Origin: Climacium dendroides
Lineage: Eukaryota > Streptophyta > Bryopsida > Hypnales > Climaciaceae
Reading direction: 5' to 3'
Assembly (NCBI GenBank): GCA_950106755.1
Contig: OX467090.1
Span: 1,736,001 to 1,800,000 of the forward strand
Length of the DNA stretch: 64,000 bases
The notes under the pieces are model-generated. The model was not told where the DNA came from. It worked only from the letters and a program-made list of their open reading frames with translations, and made no database searches. Of this stretch, positions 35,513 to 47,180 are shown piece after piece (within the stretch, counting starts at the first letter, position 1; each line of letters begins with the position of its first letter). A program made the translations under genes and the position numbers.

Positions 35513-35539
35513 CGAAGAGTTTCAGGTCAATTTCCAGAA

Positions 35540-35640
35540 ACGCCTATTTTCAACACTTTGAAAACCCATAGTTTATTCATTCATACAATGTCCAGAAAAT
35601 GAGTTCTAGAAGATTCTAGGATCCCCTTTTGACTCCCCAA
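35540..35640 (+). repeat. Dispersed repeat, partner at 51085-51210
   Basis: CCATAGTTTATTCATTCATA, CAATGTCCA.AAAA, TCTAG.A.ATTCTAG match in order the sequence at 51085-51210. Confidence 0.6.
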
Positions 35641-36227
35641 CCTTTTTTTCCCAGTATATTACCACCAGAGAAACTGGGTTGAGTTGCTTCTTCGGTCGGT
35701 TTTTCGGTGTAGCTCCCCCACTTGAAGGGGACTGACCGCGGAGAGTGAGACTCCTGGTGTGGAAAGGCACTCCACTCCGCTCCACTCCACTACAGTGGTC
35801 AGCTCAGTGAGTCGTAGGCTGGCTGTGGCTCATGATGCCTCATCGGGGAGATTTTTCCCCTTGGCGTGGAAACAAGTGGTGGAGACTTCCGTCCACTGAT
35901 TAAAAAACATTCGTTGGTCTTGGGACGGACGAACGGAGGATCGGACGGAGGATCGGACGGACGGAATGCCCGCCTGCCTGTTGGGAATATGCGTACCTTG
36001 CGAGAGGAGGCAGCCCGCCCTCGCCTTTTGTGGAGACGGCGTCCAGAAGCGCCTTTTTGACCGGAACGGGCTTTTGCTCATCCGTCAGCTGCTGTTGTGT
36101 GCGCGCAGTGGGGGGGTTTCACAAGCAGCAGACGCAGCGGCACCGAGCTGGACGAAGCTACCTACATCCATGCAAACGGACGAAACTTGAAAATCTGGGG
36201 ATGAAATTCCATCTATTCATCCAAAAC
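35641..36227. other. GC-rich island, no gene
   Basis: GGACGGAC-type short repeats at 35925-35966. Open frames on both strands lack recognised domains. Confidence 0.35.
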
Positions 36228-36674
36228 AATGTAAGGTAGACATGCCAATCACCGCACACAGAGACTTTGAAGACTTCTTCTTAACAAATTTGGAACTAGT
36301 TTTTCTCAAAATTAAATGCGCTAAATTCTTGTCCAATGCAGAGCCTAGAGTTCATGAAATCAAACCATAAGATTATATAAATTTAATGCAATCGCAAATC
36401 TTCTGAAGAAAGGTTTGATTTTTATGAAAAAATGGCAACAGCCCTTCACCGCACAGTGTGTGGTGGCTGTGCGGTGGCTGGAAGACACATCATTCAACAA
36501 TATATTTATGTTCCCGCTACGATCCCTATATGCTCCCAAGATGTTCCCCAATGTTCCCAAGAAGGTTCCCATTGTCACAAACTTCGTTCCCAAATTTTGA
36601 TGGTTGTGCAGTTCGTGTGCGGTAGTTGTACGGTTATACACAGTGTGCGGTTAATGGCATGCTTACCTTACATT
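36228..36674. mobile_element. GCCAATC-GCAC family TIR element, best copy
   Basis: 447 bp. Left AATGTAAGGTAGACATGCC then AATCACCGCACAC; right is the inverse, GTGTGCGGTTAATGGCATGC then TTACCTTACATT. About 30 bp of TIR with few mismatches. The TAAGGTA edge is shared with other families in the window. A second pair of GCAC/GTGC motifs lies at the centre. Confidence 0.8.
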
Positions 36675-36730
36675 CATCCAAAAGAAAAGTGGCGGGGTGT
36701 TGCCTAGAGATTGGGTAGCAAATTAGTAAT

Positions 36731-36846
36731 TTCATCCATTGAAAATCAAGATTATTTTTGCCGAGTTTTCCTTATAAAGAAAAAAAAGTTCATCCGTTGA
36801 AAAACAATATTATTTTTGCTGAGTTTTCCTTATAAAGAAAAAAAAA
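36731..36846 (+). repeat. 58-bp tandem duplication
   Basis: Two copies starting TTCATCC at 36731 and 36789, with 4-5 differences. Confidence 0.85.
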
Positions 36847-37750
36847 GTCATTGCTTCTCAACAAAAAATTGCTGAAAAAACTCCCCTAGGATGTACCATA
36901 GTGGGGATCTCGATGGGAACAATCAATGTACTCTCATCTTATTAGGAGGAGTTTGGTGTTCCTAAGGACAAAGGTTGATTCAAGCCTTTTTTTTCCTCCT
37001 TTTGAGGTCAGTCTCCAAGGCGTGGTGAAGAACTTAGGCACTTCATACCCAAAGGTGGAGCCAATTTATTGTGTGGGAGGCTAGAAATCTTCACTTGTGA
37101 CTGTAGAAAAGGCTTAAATTTGTGCAATCGGTCTCAAGAGGGATGGCATGGCCTCTAGATGAAAAGCATCCCTTATCTCTTGAACAACTTGCGAAGAAAA
37201 CATTCAAACCATGGATGGATTTGTTGGATCTGGCTGAAATTGATAACAAACTATTTATTGTCATAATTATGCACCCCTATTTGCAATGATGTTAGTTTGT
37301 AAGCATATAAGAGCCTTGAGTATATGTACTAAGTAGATATCCTACAACTATTGTAGATGCTTAAAATATAAATACCTATAATATAGATATCTATAATATA
37401 GTTACAATAAAATCATGGAAGGTTCTTATCAATATAGAGAACTATAACATCGGTGTCGAGTCTTCTAGGATCATAGGCTCATGTTCCTAGTCTCACATAA
37501 AATAACAATGTTCCCTCAATTCATGCACTTTTCATGTCAAATATGCATTAATACACTATGTTGTGACCATAATTGGATACCTCAATTCAAGCACATTTTT
37601 ATGTCACCAAAAAAATGCACCATGTACTTGAGAATGTAGTGTGTGACAACTGCAATTGGATACCTCAATTAATGCACACCTTATAGATCAAATACACATA
37701 AAGATTCAAAGGTATAAAAGCACTGGTTTTCGAATTGTCATTGGAGGCTT
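36847..37750. other. Intergenic DNA
   Basis: No gene seen. A loosely repeated CCTCAATT(C/A)A.GCAC word occurs at 37515, 37581 and 37663. Confidence 0.4.
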
Positions 37751-38051
37751 TTAACCCCTAAAGCTCTTTTAAATCCAAAACATTTATGGATTGTTTTGGT
37801 CACCTTAAGCGAAGTAGCAAAAATTGTTTCTTTGGCATGCATGAATTCCAATCATACAATGCCTTGAAATCCTAAAAATCTTATATGTCATTGTAATACA
37901 AGTTAACCCACTAAAAGCACATTTTGGGCTAACTGTAGTAGTCATTCTTTGTGTTGAAAATTCACAAACATCCAATTAGAATTGATTTCATGTATAACTA
38001 CCAAAGATCTTTTGTGTTTGTTGAACGGTCACTTGATCTTTTAGGGGTTCA
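37751..38051. mobile_element. Short TTAACCCCTAAAG-family element
   Basis: About 300 bp. Left TTAACCCCTAAAGCTC, right TGATCTTTTAGGGGTTCAT. No coding capacity. Confidence 0.65.
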
Positions 38052-38939
38052 TAAATGGAGAACCAATATAAAAAAAAGAAGGGTATAAATGACTTGTCCA
38101 CAATGACTGTAGTGGTCATTTCTTATCCACATTGACTACAAACTAGTCATTTTGCAGTCACTGTTGTGTTGAAGTCATTGTAAACACTTTTTTTTAGTGA
38201 ATGGGCAAAGAATTTTCATTGTTGTATTGCAGTCATTGTGGACACTTGTTTTTTATTTTTTGAATAGGCAAAGAACTTGTCTTAAAATCAAACCTTTCTT
38301 TCACTCTCCCAAGCTGAATATACGGAAAAAAACCCCAAAATAAACACTCCCATGGAGTCGACGGAAGTGGCAAAGGAATGTGACTCCTTCCCCGGTCCTT
38401 AGCCCTTCCTTCCGTCAGCCTGCTGGGACCACTCCCACCCCCAACAGCCTGCCCTATAAGAAGCCGCCGCCTCCAAGTCTCCACACCCTACCCAAAAGGA
38501 AAAAGAAAGAAAAAGAAAAACAGAAAAAGAAGGGGAAAAAAACACCAGAGAAGAAAGAAAAGAAAAGATGAGATGGGCGTCCGTCCATCGCCAGCCTGCC
38601 AGTGGAGCGTTGCGACCATGATGCACGCCCGGTGGGGACAGTCGCAGCGGCAGCAGCTCCCTTGCGAACGCCGCGGAAGCGAAGTGAACAGCCTCTTCCT
38701 CTCGGTCCAGTTAGAAAAGGCCACTTCCCAAGGTCCAACCAACACTCCAAGGAATCAACAGCGGACGAACTTCAGCTTACTCACGCCAACGTCAGCTTGC
38801 ACATGGAACCCACCCGCCTGCTACTCTTTCTTTTCCTTTCCAGATGGAGGTTTTTCTAGTTCCCTTCGCTTCGCTTTCGCAAAGGGAACGCGGAGGAATC
38901 GTTGGTGGGAGGAAGGAATCACTCGTGAGTGTTTGACAG
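38052..38939. other. Intergenic DNA and GC-richer patch
   Basis: A small inverted pair GTCCACAATGACTG / CAGTCATTGTGGAC (38094, 38230) may be a further foldback element. The purine-rich tract at 38495-38575 gives Lys/Glu-rich frames that I do not accept as genes. Confidence 0.35.
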
Positions 38940-39660
38940 ATAAGACTTGGTGACGCATGACTCAACAACGATAACGGATGGGGAGGATAGGGCAGCGAAG
39001 CAGTGGGGGCGGAAACAACTCGCAACTGGGAAAGCTTGAAACCTGTACATCAAGCAGGTACAGAATATATCATCCATCACCACCAGAAATAGACAAGGAA
39101 TTAGATGAGATGCGCTGGTTACTCCGGAGTATAGAACATGAGCGGAGGTGGAAGAAGGGATGATACAGTATCACAGAATGGAGGAAGAAATTTGCATAAT
39201 TTACAGAGAAAAAATCACTGAGCGTGAGAAATAAACCTAGACTTGGTGGTGCGTGACTCAAAAGTCGATAACAGATGGTAGGATAGGGTACCGAACCAGT
39301 TGAGCATCCAAAATAACCCGTGTCCCATGGAAAAAGCAAGACTCCACATCCCACAGTTACAGAATATATCATCCATCACGAACACAAATAGACAAGGAAC
39401 ACACACAACAGGAGCAACATGGAGACGGGACAGAGGATGGCAACAGGGGATTCAGGAAGAAATTGCATAATTTTTAGAGAAAAAGTCACTAAACACGAGG
39501 CATGAGCCTATTCCAAGGATCTCAACTCCCATCCGCAAAACTCCACGGCCCGCAGAGTACAGAATATATCATCCATCACTACCATACACCAGGAACACAA
39601 CATGGAAATCACACGCCAGATGACATCGCAAGGATTGGAGGACTAAGACAGGGTAATTTG
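38940..39660. repeat. Degenerate tandem array downstream of the MYB gene
   Basis: TACAGAATATATCATCCATC occurs at 39059, 39358 and 39558. GACTTGGTG.(C/T)GC.TGACTCAA occurs near 38945 and 39239, and GGAAGAAATT.GCATAATTT near 39183 and 39453. Spacings of about 200-300 bp suggest three partly deleted units. The array lies about 1-1.7 kb past the MYB stop codon. Confidence 0.75.
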
Positions 39661-40704
39661 GAGAGAGAAACCCTATTTCCATGGATGGATGTGAAGTATA
39701 CCTGAAAGCATTTAGTTAGCAACCCACACCACTGTGTCAGGAGCATGAATGGAGTTGAGGAAGACAACAAGCAGATCAAGCATGCAATGACATCATACAA
39801 AATTCAGGAAGAGAACACATGAACAGAGATGGAATTCAGAGGGAAAAAAACACCATGGAAGAGGAGGCTCGTTGGTTGCAAGTCAGAATGAATGTGTACA
39901 AAGTTATTATTGTCTCACTTTGAATCTACAAAACCGGTTGCCGCCTCCATCTGGGGATGGAAACAATCGGCACCATAAAGAGTGCCCTTCCTTCGTCTGT
40001 ATAGAAGCTTTCATGATAAAACTGTACAAAACTAATCTCCGCGCACCTCACCAAACACACGCTCGCAGCAGCTCCAGCTCCAGTTTCGAAAATGTTCCGG
40101 AACTGCAACATCTGTCTGTCTCATCTTCTTGTTGTCCAACTAGGAATTTACAAATCGCGTCAATTGCTCACATTTTCCGTTTCTACTAAAGCTACTTCGG
40201 TGCTGGCAAATAGCTACGAAGAGATTTGGAAAGCTCTTAACAGTTCGTGGTTCCTACTATTCACAAAACTCTAGTTGGTCACCCCTGGATCTCACGCCTG
40301 TACATCACTAACTGAGAAAAAAATCTTCGCCGGTGCCATCCCTCACACATCAAGCGGCATCTCAAAGATGCCAGCCTCTCACTGTGTGGCCAGCCACTAC
40401 TAAAATAAAACCAGGCAACCCAAAAATGAGAATAATAATCCGAATCGGTACTACGAGAATAACAAACCAAAAACGCTCAGGGAAAAGAATACCACACAGC
40501 CTCGGGAGAGAAAAGGGAAGGAGAGGTGGAGGGAGGAGGAAGAAGAGGAAGACGAAGAGGCCATTAAATATACAAGAGGAAGATGATGTGGAGGTGGAAG
40601 AAAAGAACACAAAATCCGAGGGAGATGTTGGGAAAGGGGAGAATTGGTGATATGTCTCTTGAAAGGGTGATGAGGGGCATGTTGACAGAAAATGCTTCCC
40701 CCGT
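39661..40704. other. 3' flank of the MYB gene
   Basis: Probable 3' UTR and flank on the minus strand. No clear poly(A) signal was placed. The purine-rich stretch 40490-40620 yields Lys/Arg/Glu frames judged non-coding. Confidence 0.4.
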
Positions 40705-41997
40705 TCACCCTGCCTTGCGTGGGGCACTGGCTGCCAGGGACCCCAGGAAGTCCGACTGACCAGAGTATTTCCCATGCGACGCCATGGCCGCATGGTCCGG
40801 TCCAAAACTGGGGTAGAATGGAGCACAAGAGGAGCTATGCACAGCCGCCATGTACTTCTGCACTTCCTTGGCCACCATGTCTCGCATCAGGGCCACAAGG
40901 CCCGTATTTACAGCCGCATCTAAGCCGTAGCTCAAACCTGAAGGTGTAGAAGAAACTGGAGCAACAGGAGGAGCGCTGGGAGGAGCAGCCCAAGGCTGCT
41001 GCTGCTGAGCACCCTGAAAAACTGGGCTGAACGCTTGCGCCACAGCAGATCGAACTGCCACGCTCATCATCTCCGCAGTCGCCGCGTTGCTGCTGCTGCT
41101 ATTGGGAGCGTACCCGTTCTGAGGGTAAGGAGATGGCACCGGAAACTGGTCTTGAAATGGCTTCATGCCGAGATCTGGTGGCGAATTTGGCACGGCGGAG
41201 ACGACAGACGCTTGACGCAACAGCGGACTATCCTCGGAGGAAGAAAGCGAAAGCTCCTTTCGCGAAGGGCTCGAGCCCGGTAAGGAAAGGCTCAAAGATG
41301 TTGGAGGGTCGGAAATTTCCGCTTCCATGGGAGGAGCCATGGGCGGACTGAAAGAGGCGAACGCGGAGGAACGCGCGACGGGACGAAACACTTGCGGCTG
41401 TGGCACAGCTTGCAACATGGTGGAAATCTCACGCGGGGAGATGCAAGGGGGAGATGAAGATTCAGACGTAATGTGCATGCGCTTCATCTTGTGGGAGTCT
41501 GCCTCTGAGCCATTCTCTTCTTGCACGCTGCCATCCGTAGAAATCTCGTTGCTGCTGCGCTTGCGTCCGTCGAGGCTCCCCATCTCCTCGTCGTCTCCAC
41601 GAAGAGACTGCTGCTCGGGGTTTGAGGATCGCTCAGCCAAGTGGCGACGACGAAGCGTTGAGTTCCAGTGGTTTTTGATCGCATTGTCGGTTCGCCCGGG
41701 GAGGAGACGAGCAATGGTGGCCCACTTGTTGCCGTGCTGGCTGTGCGCTTGGATGATGGTCGCGTCTTCCACGGCGGTGAAGGGACGGTGCTGCACCTGC
41801 GGGCTCAGCTGGTTGCACCAGCGCAGCCGGCAAGATTTTCCAGACCGGCCTGGGATTCCTTTGCTGATGAGCGACCAGTTCCTAGCGCCGTACTTGTCGA
41901 CGAGCTGCTGGAGCGCCGCGTCTTCTTCCGGGCTCCAAGGACCCTTGATGCGGTCGAACTCCTCCAGTCCACGATGGGATTGACCAGCCATTGCCAT
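40705..41997 (-). CDS. R2R3-MYB transcription factor, subgroup 22 (MYB44/73-like)
   Basis: Predicted 430-aa nuclear DNA-binding protein; intronless, as is usual for this subgroup. The start is the first ATG (41997) before [21 protein letters not shown]2 has tryptophans 21, 41 and 60; in R3 the first is replaced by Phe73 (HRPFTAVED), with Trp92 and Trp111, the normal plant R2R3 pattern. R3 ends with [15 protein letters not shown]. The linker carries the subgroup-type [12 protein letters not shown] (230-241), which contains an LxLxL EAR-like repression motif. A conserved amphipathic motif follows at [17 protein letters not shown] (about 367-383). The rest is Ser/Pro/Gln/Ala-rich. Angiosperm relatives act in ABA, auxin and stress responses; target genes here are unknown. 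Other start options are the second ATG two codons later, or a non-canonical upstream GTG, which I reject. Confidence 0.95.
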   Translation of the reverse strand: MAMAGQSHRGLEEFDRIKGPWSPEEDAALQQLVDKYGARNWSLISKGIPGRSGKSCRLRWCNQLSPQVQHRPFTAVEDATIIQAHSQHGNKWATIARLLPGRTDNAIKNHWNSTLRRRHLAERSSNPEQQSLRGDDEEMGSLDGRKRSSNEISTDGSVQEENGSEADSHKMKRMHITSESSSPPCISPREISTMLQAVPQPQVFRPVARSSAFASFSPPMAPPMEAEISDPPTSLSLSLPGSSPSRKELSLSSSEDSPLLRQASVVSAVPNSPPDLGMKPFQDQFPVPSPYPQNGYAPNSSSSNAATAEMMSVAVRSAVAQAFSPVFQGAQQQQPWAAPPSAPPVAPVSSTPSGLSYGLDAAVNTGLVALMRDMVAKEVQKYMAAVHSSSCAPFYPSFGPDHAAMASHGKYSGQSDFLGSLAASAPRKAG

Positions 41998-42757
41998 TAT
42001 CGCCACAATCTGCTAAACAATCTGCTGCTAACCACTGCTTCATATACAAAAGCCCCGTTCTGCTTAGTCTCCGGAACCGCAGCTCCAACGCCCAAGTGAT
42101 ACTGACCGAATTATCCAGTTCTTCCAATCGGTGAACACACAACCAGGAGTCGTCACAAGGATATCGCCTCTCAAAACGAACTCAGCCGGTACAAACGAAT
42201 GAATGTTCAAGACATTTTATACAAAAACTTGCCGCGGAGAGATGCTCGGGTACGATAAGAGCACCAAAAAATAAACCGACGGTGTCACGAGATGTACACT
42301 CTTGTCCGAGAAAAAAACGAGGAGCAACTGTGATGAAAAAATCACAGAGGCGGTCTCAGATCTGTGCCAGAACACAACAAGACAGGAGAATCCACCGATC
42401 CCACGAGTTATTTTTGTACACGGATCAGGTGTAGTCTCCTTCTCCGATGCATGTATCAAACTAAGCTTCCCCCACTGAAGTGAGATGCTCAGCTTCTCTC
42501 TCCCCTCGTTTTCCGGCGGAAGAGAGGAAGGATCCCAAAATTAGCAAACCCAAACAGAAGCAAAGCGTTGAACCACCGTCAATATCGAAGAACCTCTTTG
42601 CTCACAAGCAAAGCGAACACAAACACAACCACGACAAACAGATCGTCTTGCTTTGGTTCCGTCCTGGATAAAGTTCAAGCACTTCTACTTCTATTGGGAT
42701 CCCTCTACATGCATCGGATCTTGTTGATGTCGTTGAGGTTGCAGACACACACACCTC
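41998..42757 (-). promoter_or_regulatory. Probable long 5' leader of the MYB gene
   Basis: From the TATA box to the ATG. It is GC-richer than the intergenic DNA and contains short upstream ATGs on the minus strand. Leader length is inferred from the TATA position only. Confidence 0.4.
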
Positions 42758-42764
42758 CTTTATA
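42758..42764 (-). promoter_or_regulatory. TATA box of the MYB gene
   Basis: On the minus strand CGCGGTATAAAGGAGG: a TATAAAG in a GC-rich setting, followed downstream by a GTGTGTGTGTCTGC tract. The start site would be expected near 42730, giving a leader of about 730 nt. Confidence 0.55.
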
Positions 42765-43200
42765 CCGCGCCGAGTAGCGTCCCCCACATCTCCCCAGCCC
42801 AAAACCCCGAACCCTCACCACATCCGCCAACACCATCTATGTCTCCCTACACCACCACCACCAAAATACAACCCAACAAACTCGGGCGAGCTTGGACACA
42901 AACTCTTTCAAAGGAGAAAACCAGAGCAAAAAACAGAGCTTTGCGAGCTCCCAACTGCGAAACTCAAACTTCCACCTCAGGCAACCAGAAAGGGCGACTC
43001 ATAAGAGGTCGATCGAGAGAGGAAGAAGCAGAGAATCAGAGGGGAAGAAGGGCAGGGCAGGCACAGGAAGAACTGGAGAGAGCGCGGGGAGGGGGGGGGC
43101 CCGGCAGGCGACGAAGGTCTGGCAATAGCGGCCTCGGGAGACAACCTATTGTAGCGACGACACATTCGCGGCGAGCGCGTCCGGTCCGGGGTTGAGCTTA
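42765..43200 (-). promoter_or_regulatory. MYB upstream region
   Basis: GC-rich (purine-rich on the plus strand) segment ending near 43200. No specific operator recognised. Confidence 0.3.
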
Positions 43201-44210
43201 CTAGTAACTAACTTTCGTCAGTTACGACTTACGCTCGATGGATGAGCCCGGGTGGGTTGTTTACTACTAACTTACTAGAGAGTCAGTTGGTTTGGTTGGG
43301 GAGGGTCGCTGCGTAAGTTAACTCCCCCCCTGCTTTGCTACCGACTACCTACCACCTACTTACTACTCACACGGGGCCTGGAATCCTCGACGTGTGTAGA
43401 TTCCTCCCCGGCTCCGACCGCTTTTGGGATGGGGTGGGGGGCGCCTATTGGTCTGGTGTTGCACCGCTTGGAGTGGAGTTTTATGTAACCGACTGAGAAC
43501 CACAAGTTGGGGGCCTTTCTGTTTTGTTTATTTACTTTTTTATATTTCATTCCGTTGGGTTTTCGTTGGATGAATGTGGGAGGTCATCTACAACAGGTGA
43601 AGATTTTGAGATTTTGAGATTTCGGGGGGGGGGATGCAGTTGGGTGGGTGGGTGATTGCTGGTGTGATTAATAAGTTGCAAATCTAAGCTTTAGTTTGCA
43701 CGGATGGGCAACTACCACTGAGGCTCGATGCAGGCGTTGCTTTTGCTTGAAAGGACTGGGACTGTTATGCAGGCAAAAAGAGAGAGAGAGAGTCAGAAAT
43801 TGCCATTTGGGGGGGTGGTTTTGACTACAATTGGAAGTAAAACCTTTTTTCTGACTCCAACCATATGAAAGTGGGTTAACCCATTATGAAAGTGCATGGA
43901 AAAAATTTCAGACCATTTGATTACGTAGATTGTAAGATTATAATGTTTGAAATTTGAAAAAAAAAGTGGTTTTTGGTTCCTACTCAACTAAGTAGCAAAT
44001 TTTGAGCTCTTGTGGGATAAAAGTTTTGGTGTACATGAGATTGAGAAAGTAGTCCATTTGGTATTACTTCTTGTAAGGTATGTTTATGCAAAATTGCAAC
44101 CATCCTGCAACCATCCTGCAATATAAACATGTCCTAGCATAAATTGAGCAATATACTAGCCACTTTCCTCCATATTAATTTGGCATAAATTGGGCAATAT
44201 ATTGTACTTT
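43201..44210. other. Intergenic DNA
   Basis: Includes a short fragment (about 43890-43985) resembling the interior of the TTAACCCCTAAAG family. No gene. Confidence 0.35.
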
Positions 44211-44402
44211 ACTAGCAACTTTGGCAGAAAATATTTATAATAATTTTTGCCTAACTTTTAAGAAATTATCCCTCTAGCTTTCTTAATATTAGGAAATTAT
44301 AACCTTACTAGCAGCTTTGGTAGAAAATAATTGTAGTAATTCTTGTCTAACTTTTTAAGAAATTATCCCTCTATCTTGCCTAATATTAGAAAATTACAAC
44401 TA
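44211..44402 (+). repeat. 96-bp tandem duplication
   Basis: Two units starting ACTAGCA(A/G)CTTTGG(C/T)AG at 44211 and 44307, about 85% alike by eye, each containing AAGAAATTATCCCTCTA. Confidence 0.8.
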
Positions 44403-45199
44403 ATTGAAGAAGAATCATGATATCCTTCTTTAAAACATGTGTTGGCCATTTATGGCAATTATGTCTTAATATTCTATGCATTTTATGAGTAATTAACCTC
44501 TTATAATTTTTTAAACCATTAAATGAAGTATCTAAACCTAACCAAATGCCTATACTTTGTTCGATTTTGAATGGTTGACTAAATAGTATAAATCATTTTT
44601 TATCTTGCCTAACCTTATTTTTAGACTTTAATTAAATATTAGGCACTTGAGTGTCTAAGGTGCTAGTAAAGTACAATAGTTGCCACTTTCCTACATATAA
44701 ATCAAGCAATATACTAACCACTTTTCTAAATATGGTTTTTTCAATAAGGAAAAATATTACTTCAACACTTATGCTAATTTCTCTTCCCTCTGCTCCAAGA
44801 CTTACAATGCTTTATGGATATCAAAGCATATTACAATGCAACAATGCATTCCCTTATTTCCATCATATACCAGATTGAGTTAGTCATGTCATGAGGCATG
44901 TTAAATGAACATGGATGTTATGTGATAAAATAAAAGATCATAGTTTAGTGTAAAAATCATCACTTGCAATTCAAAAAATAAACTCTACATAATACTTTAA
45001 CTTCATTATACAAGTACTAAAAATATTTCAATATTTGATTTCCACCAAGTCATTCCATAAACAATGAATATGACCTCACCCTCTATTGTCTTGAAGTATA
45101 AAAATTGTCATGATATTATTCAATTCCATCCCTCCAATTACACATAAAGTTGCCATTACACTTTTAGTATTGAAATAAAAATTCATATTACACCATCAT
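44403..45199. other. Intergenic AT-rich DNA
   Basis: A further partial AAGCAATATACTA(A/G)CCACTTT motif near 44703 echoes 44143. No gene. Confidence 0.35.
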
Positions 45200-46077
45200 T
45201 ACAAACACACAAAACCCTCTTACTTCCATCTTTGATGGATAACAATATGTCATTTTTGCTTGAGATTCATGGTCATTTCTTCGTGCCCAATTATATAGAA
45301 GATGCTTACATAATTTGGTACAAAATCATAAATGTATCATTGGCCTACAAGGAACCTCGATATTCTTGCAATTGTCCATATAGATAATAAACATGTTGAC
45401 TATACTCGATTCCAATATTAAGAAAAAAAACATACAATGCCATCACTTATAGGACCAATTTTGACAATAATAAAATATTCTAAATTGATTTGCCAAATCC
45501 ATGTCATTTATGCTTGTGGTTTATTCAAAGTGGATTGGAGAAGTTTGAATGTTTTCTCTAATAGATACATTTTTGTCAGGTACAATAACAAGAAAAAATT
45601 ATGTTGGAAATTGAATTGGCAAGGCATGAGTGGGAAGAAAGAATATTAATTGCTTGTCCTTCCAAACTATTGAATTCTTTGCCCAAGACTTGTGCATTTG
45701 CCATTCAAATGTACTTTAGATACTTCTACAAAATGACTTAGAATCTTTCAATACTGAAGGCATGTCATCTTGATTAGTATTCTTGTAGCATAAGTGCCCC
45801 TATCTAATAATGTTTTGGAAAATCTAATGGATTCAAAATAATTATCCATTGCAACATGTCCTTTTCTTTCATAACATTCTAATAATTTGATAACTACATC
45901 ATGCACAAATGAAGACTCTTGTTAGACAACGAATGATCTTTCTTCAACCAATTGAGATTTATGACAATATTTTTCTAAGTACCACACTTTTATTTTCCAT
46001 TTTTGGTGTGTGTGTGGCATGTATTGACATGATGGACACTTTAAAAATCCTTATATCTTATCATCATTTCATCCACT

Positions 46078-46312
46078 ACTAGTGTGCCTCATGCCATTGC
46101 CACAATCAAAACAAAAGTAAAAATAGTTTTCTAATTTTTTAGTTCATAAAATCCTCAAAATTCAATAACTTCCACACCATCCACCCAAACACCACAAAAC
46201 AAATCCAATGCACCCCTCCTTGCCTAGAACTTTCTGATGGTACTAAGGATGAGATTGGGAGATGCATAGTCAAAGAGATTTCAACGTGACAAACAAACAA
46301 AACAAACAAACA
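46078..46312 (+). repeat. About 235-bp direct repeat, copy 1
   Basis: Begins ACTAGTGTGCCTCATGCC and ends in an A-rich (ACAAA)-type tail. Repeated 418 bp downstream (46496). Both lie within the piggyBac pseudogene. The A-rich tail hints at a retroposed element; family unknown. Confidence 0.75.
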
Positions 46313-46321
46313 ACCTAATGA

Positions 46322-46474
46322 GGAATTTCATTAAAATGGCAAATATTCTGTGACTTTTGACATCCCATAGTTTAGACCAAGCGGTCTGAAATCTAGTAAA
46401 CTAATAGATTTTAGACCACCTAGTTTGAACTATGGAAATGACACATGGAAATATCACCATTTTAATGAAATTCT
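46322..46474. mobile_element. AATTTCATTAAAATGG-family MITE, copy 1
   Basis: GGAATTTCATTAAAATGGC at left and its inverse CCATTTTAATGAAATTC at right. It lies between the two direct repeats. A related longer copy is at 49356-49684. Confidence 0.75.
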
Positions 46475-46495
46475 CCACCCTAACTTAAAGTATAG

Positions 46496-46732
46496 ACTAG
46501 TGTGCCCTATGCCGTTGTCACAGTCAAAACAAAAGTAAAAATAATTTTCTAACTTTTCAGATCCAAAAATAACTCAAAAATACATAACTTTTACACCGTA
46601 CGTTCAAACGCCACGAAACCAAGCCGGTGCACTCATCCTCATCGAGGGCTTTCTGATGGTACCAAGCACGTGATTAGGGGACGCACAGTCCGAGAGATCT
46701 CAATGTGACAAATAAACAAAACAAAACAAACA
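46496..46732 (+). repeat. About 235-bp direct repeat, copy 2
   Basis: Begins ACTAGTGTGCCCTATGCC and shares CAAAACAAAAGTAAAAATA, AAACGCCACGAAACCAAGCC (CACC/CACAAA in copy 1), CTTTCTGATGGTAC and a terminal ACAAA-rich tail with copy 1. GC-richer and with more CpG than copy 1, suggesting that copy 1 has decayed by C-to-T change. Confidence 0.75.
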
Positions 46733-47180
46733 TACAAATTTAAGGTATAGATTGCATTTTTGCCCACGTTACTAGCTCTTTGCAAAAGTTTCTCAAGGCA
46801 ATGAGCAACCACCAAAGTTGTCCCATTTTATCATACTCGGGCTCATCTTTCTCATGCACATATATTGTAGGATTGGTTAGGTGTAGACAACTTGCTAATG
46901 CTTCAAATCGTGTCCAAGGCTTTACACTTAAAATAATTAGGCAATAAAATAGGGACCCATTTTTATGCCAATAGAACTTCTAGTTTGATTGTCGCTTCAT
47001 TTCCATATACAAAAGAATTGCCAAAAAAGCCTTCAATCCATCCATTGTCAATTCTTCATAATTTAGTCCATCCAAACTATTTCCATCTTGATCAATCTCA
47101 TAGCATATTAGATTGTTTCCAATTTTGTAAAATAGCAATAGGCCAAAATATTTGAAACAATTCCATCATTAGTGTGGGCA

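Larger units (their letters stand above)
45200..47180 (-). pseudogene. Degenerate piggyBac-type transposase
   Basis: Minus-strand fragments, in order and broken by stops and frameshifts, resemble a piggyBac (DDE_Tnp_1_7) transposase. N-terminal part (47170-46750): LNYEELTMDGLKAFLAILLY, FEALASCLHLTNPT, EYDKMGQLWWLL. Then about 730 bp (46010-46740) of unrelated repeats replace the region that should carry the first catalytic Asp. C-terminal part (46010-45200): KGHVAMDNYF with the Asp-Asn of the second catalytic site, LLDRGTYATR, a frameshift, then MPSVLKDSKSF, FEWQMHKSWA, VWKDK, ALPIQFP, INDMDLANQF (third Asp region; the usual second Asp of the motif is Asn), IVNMFIIYMD, LCKHLLYNWARRN. It cannot encode an active enzyme. 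Terminal repeats and TTAA flanks were not located. Confidence 0.8.

Noticed and set aside
38380..38571. Lys/Glu-rich 63-aa open frame
   Set aside because: Product of a purine-rich simple tract.
41998..42006. Upstream extension of the MYB protein by three codons
   Set aside because: It begins with GTG, not ATG; the ATG at 41997 is the first proper start.
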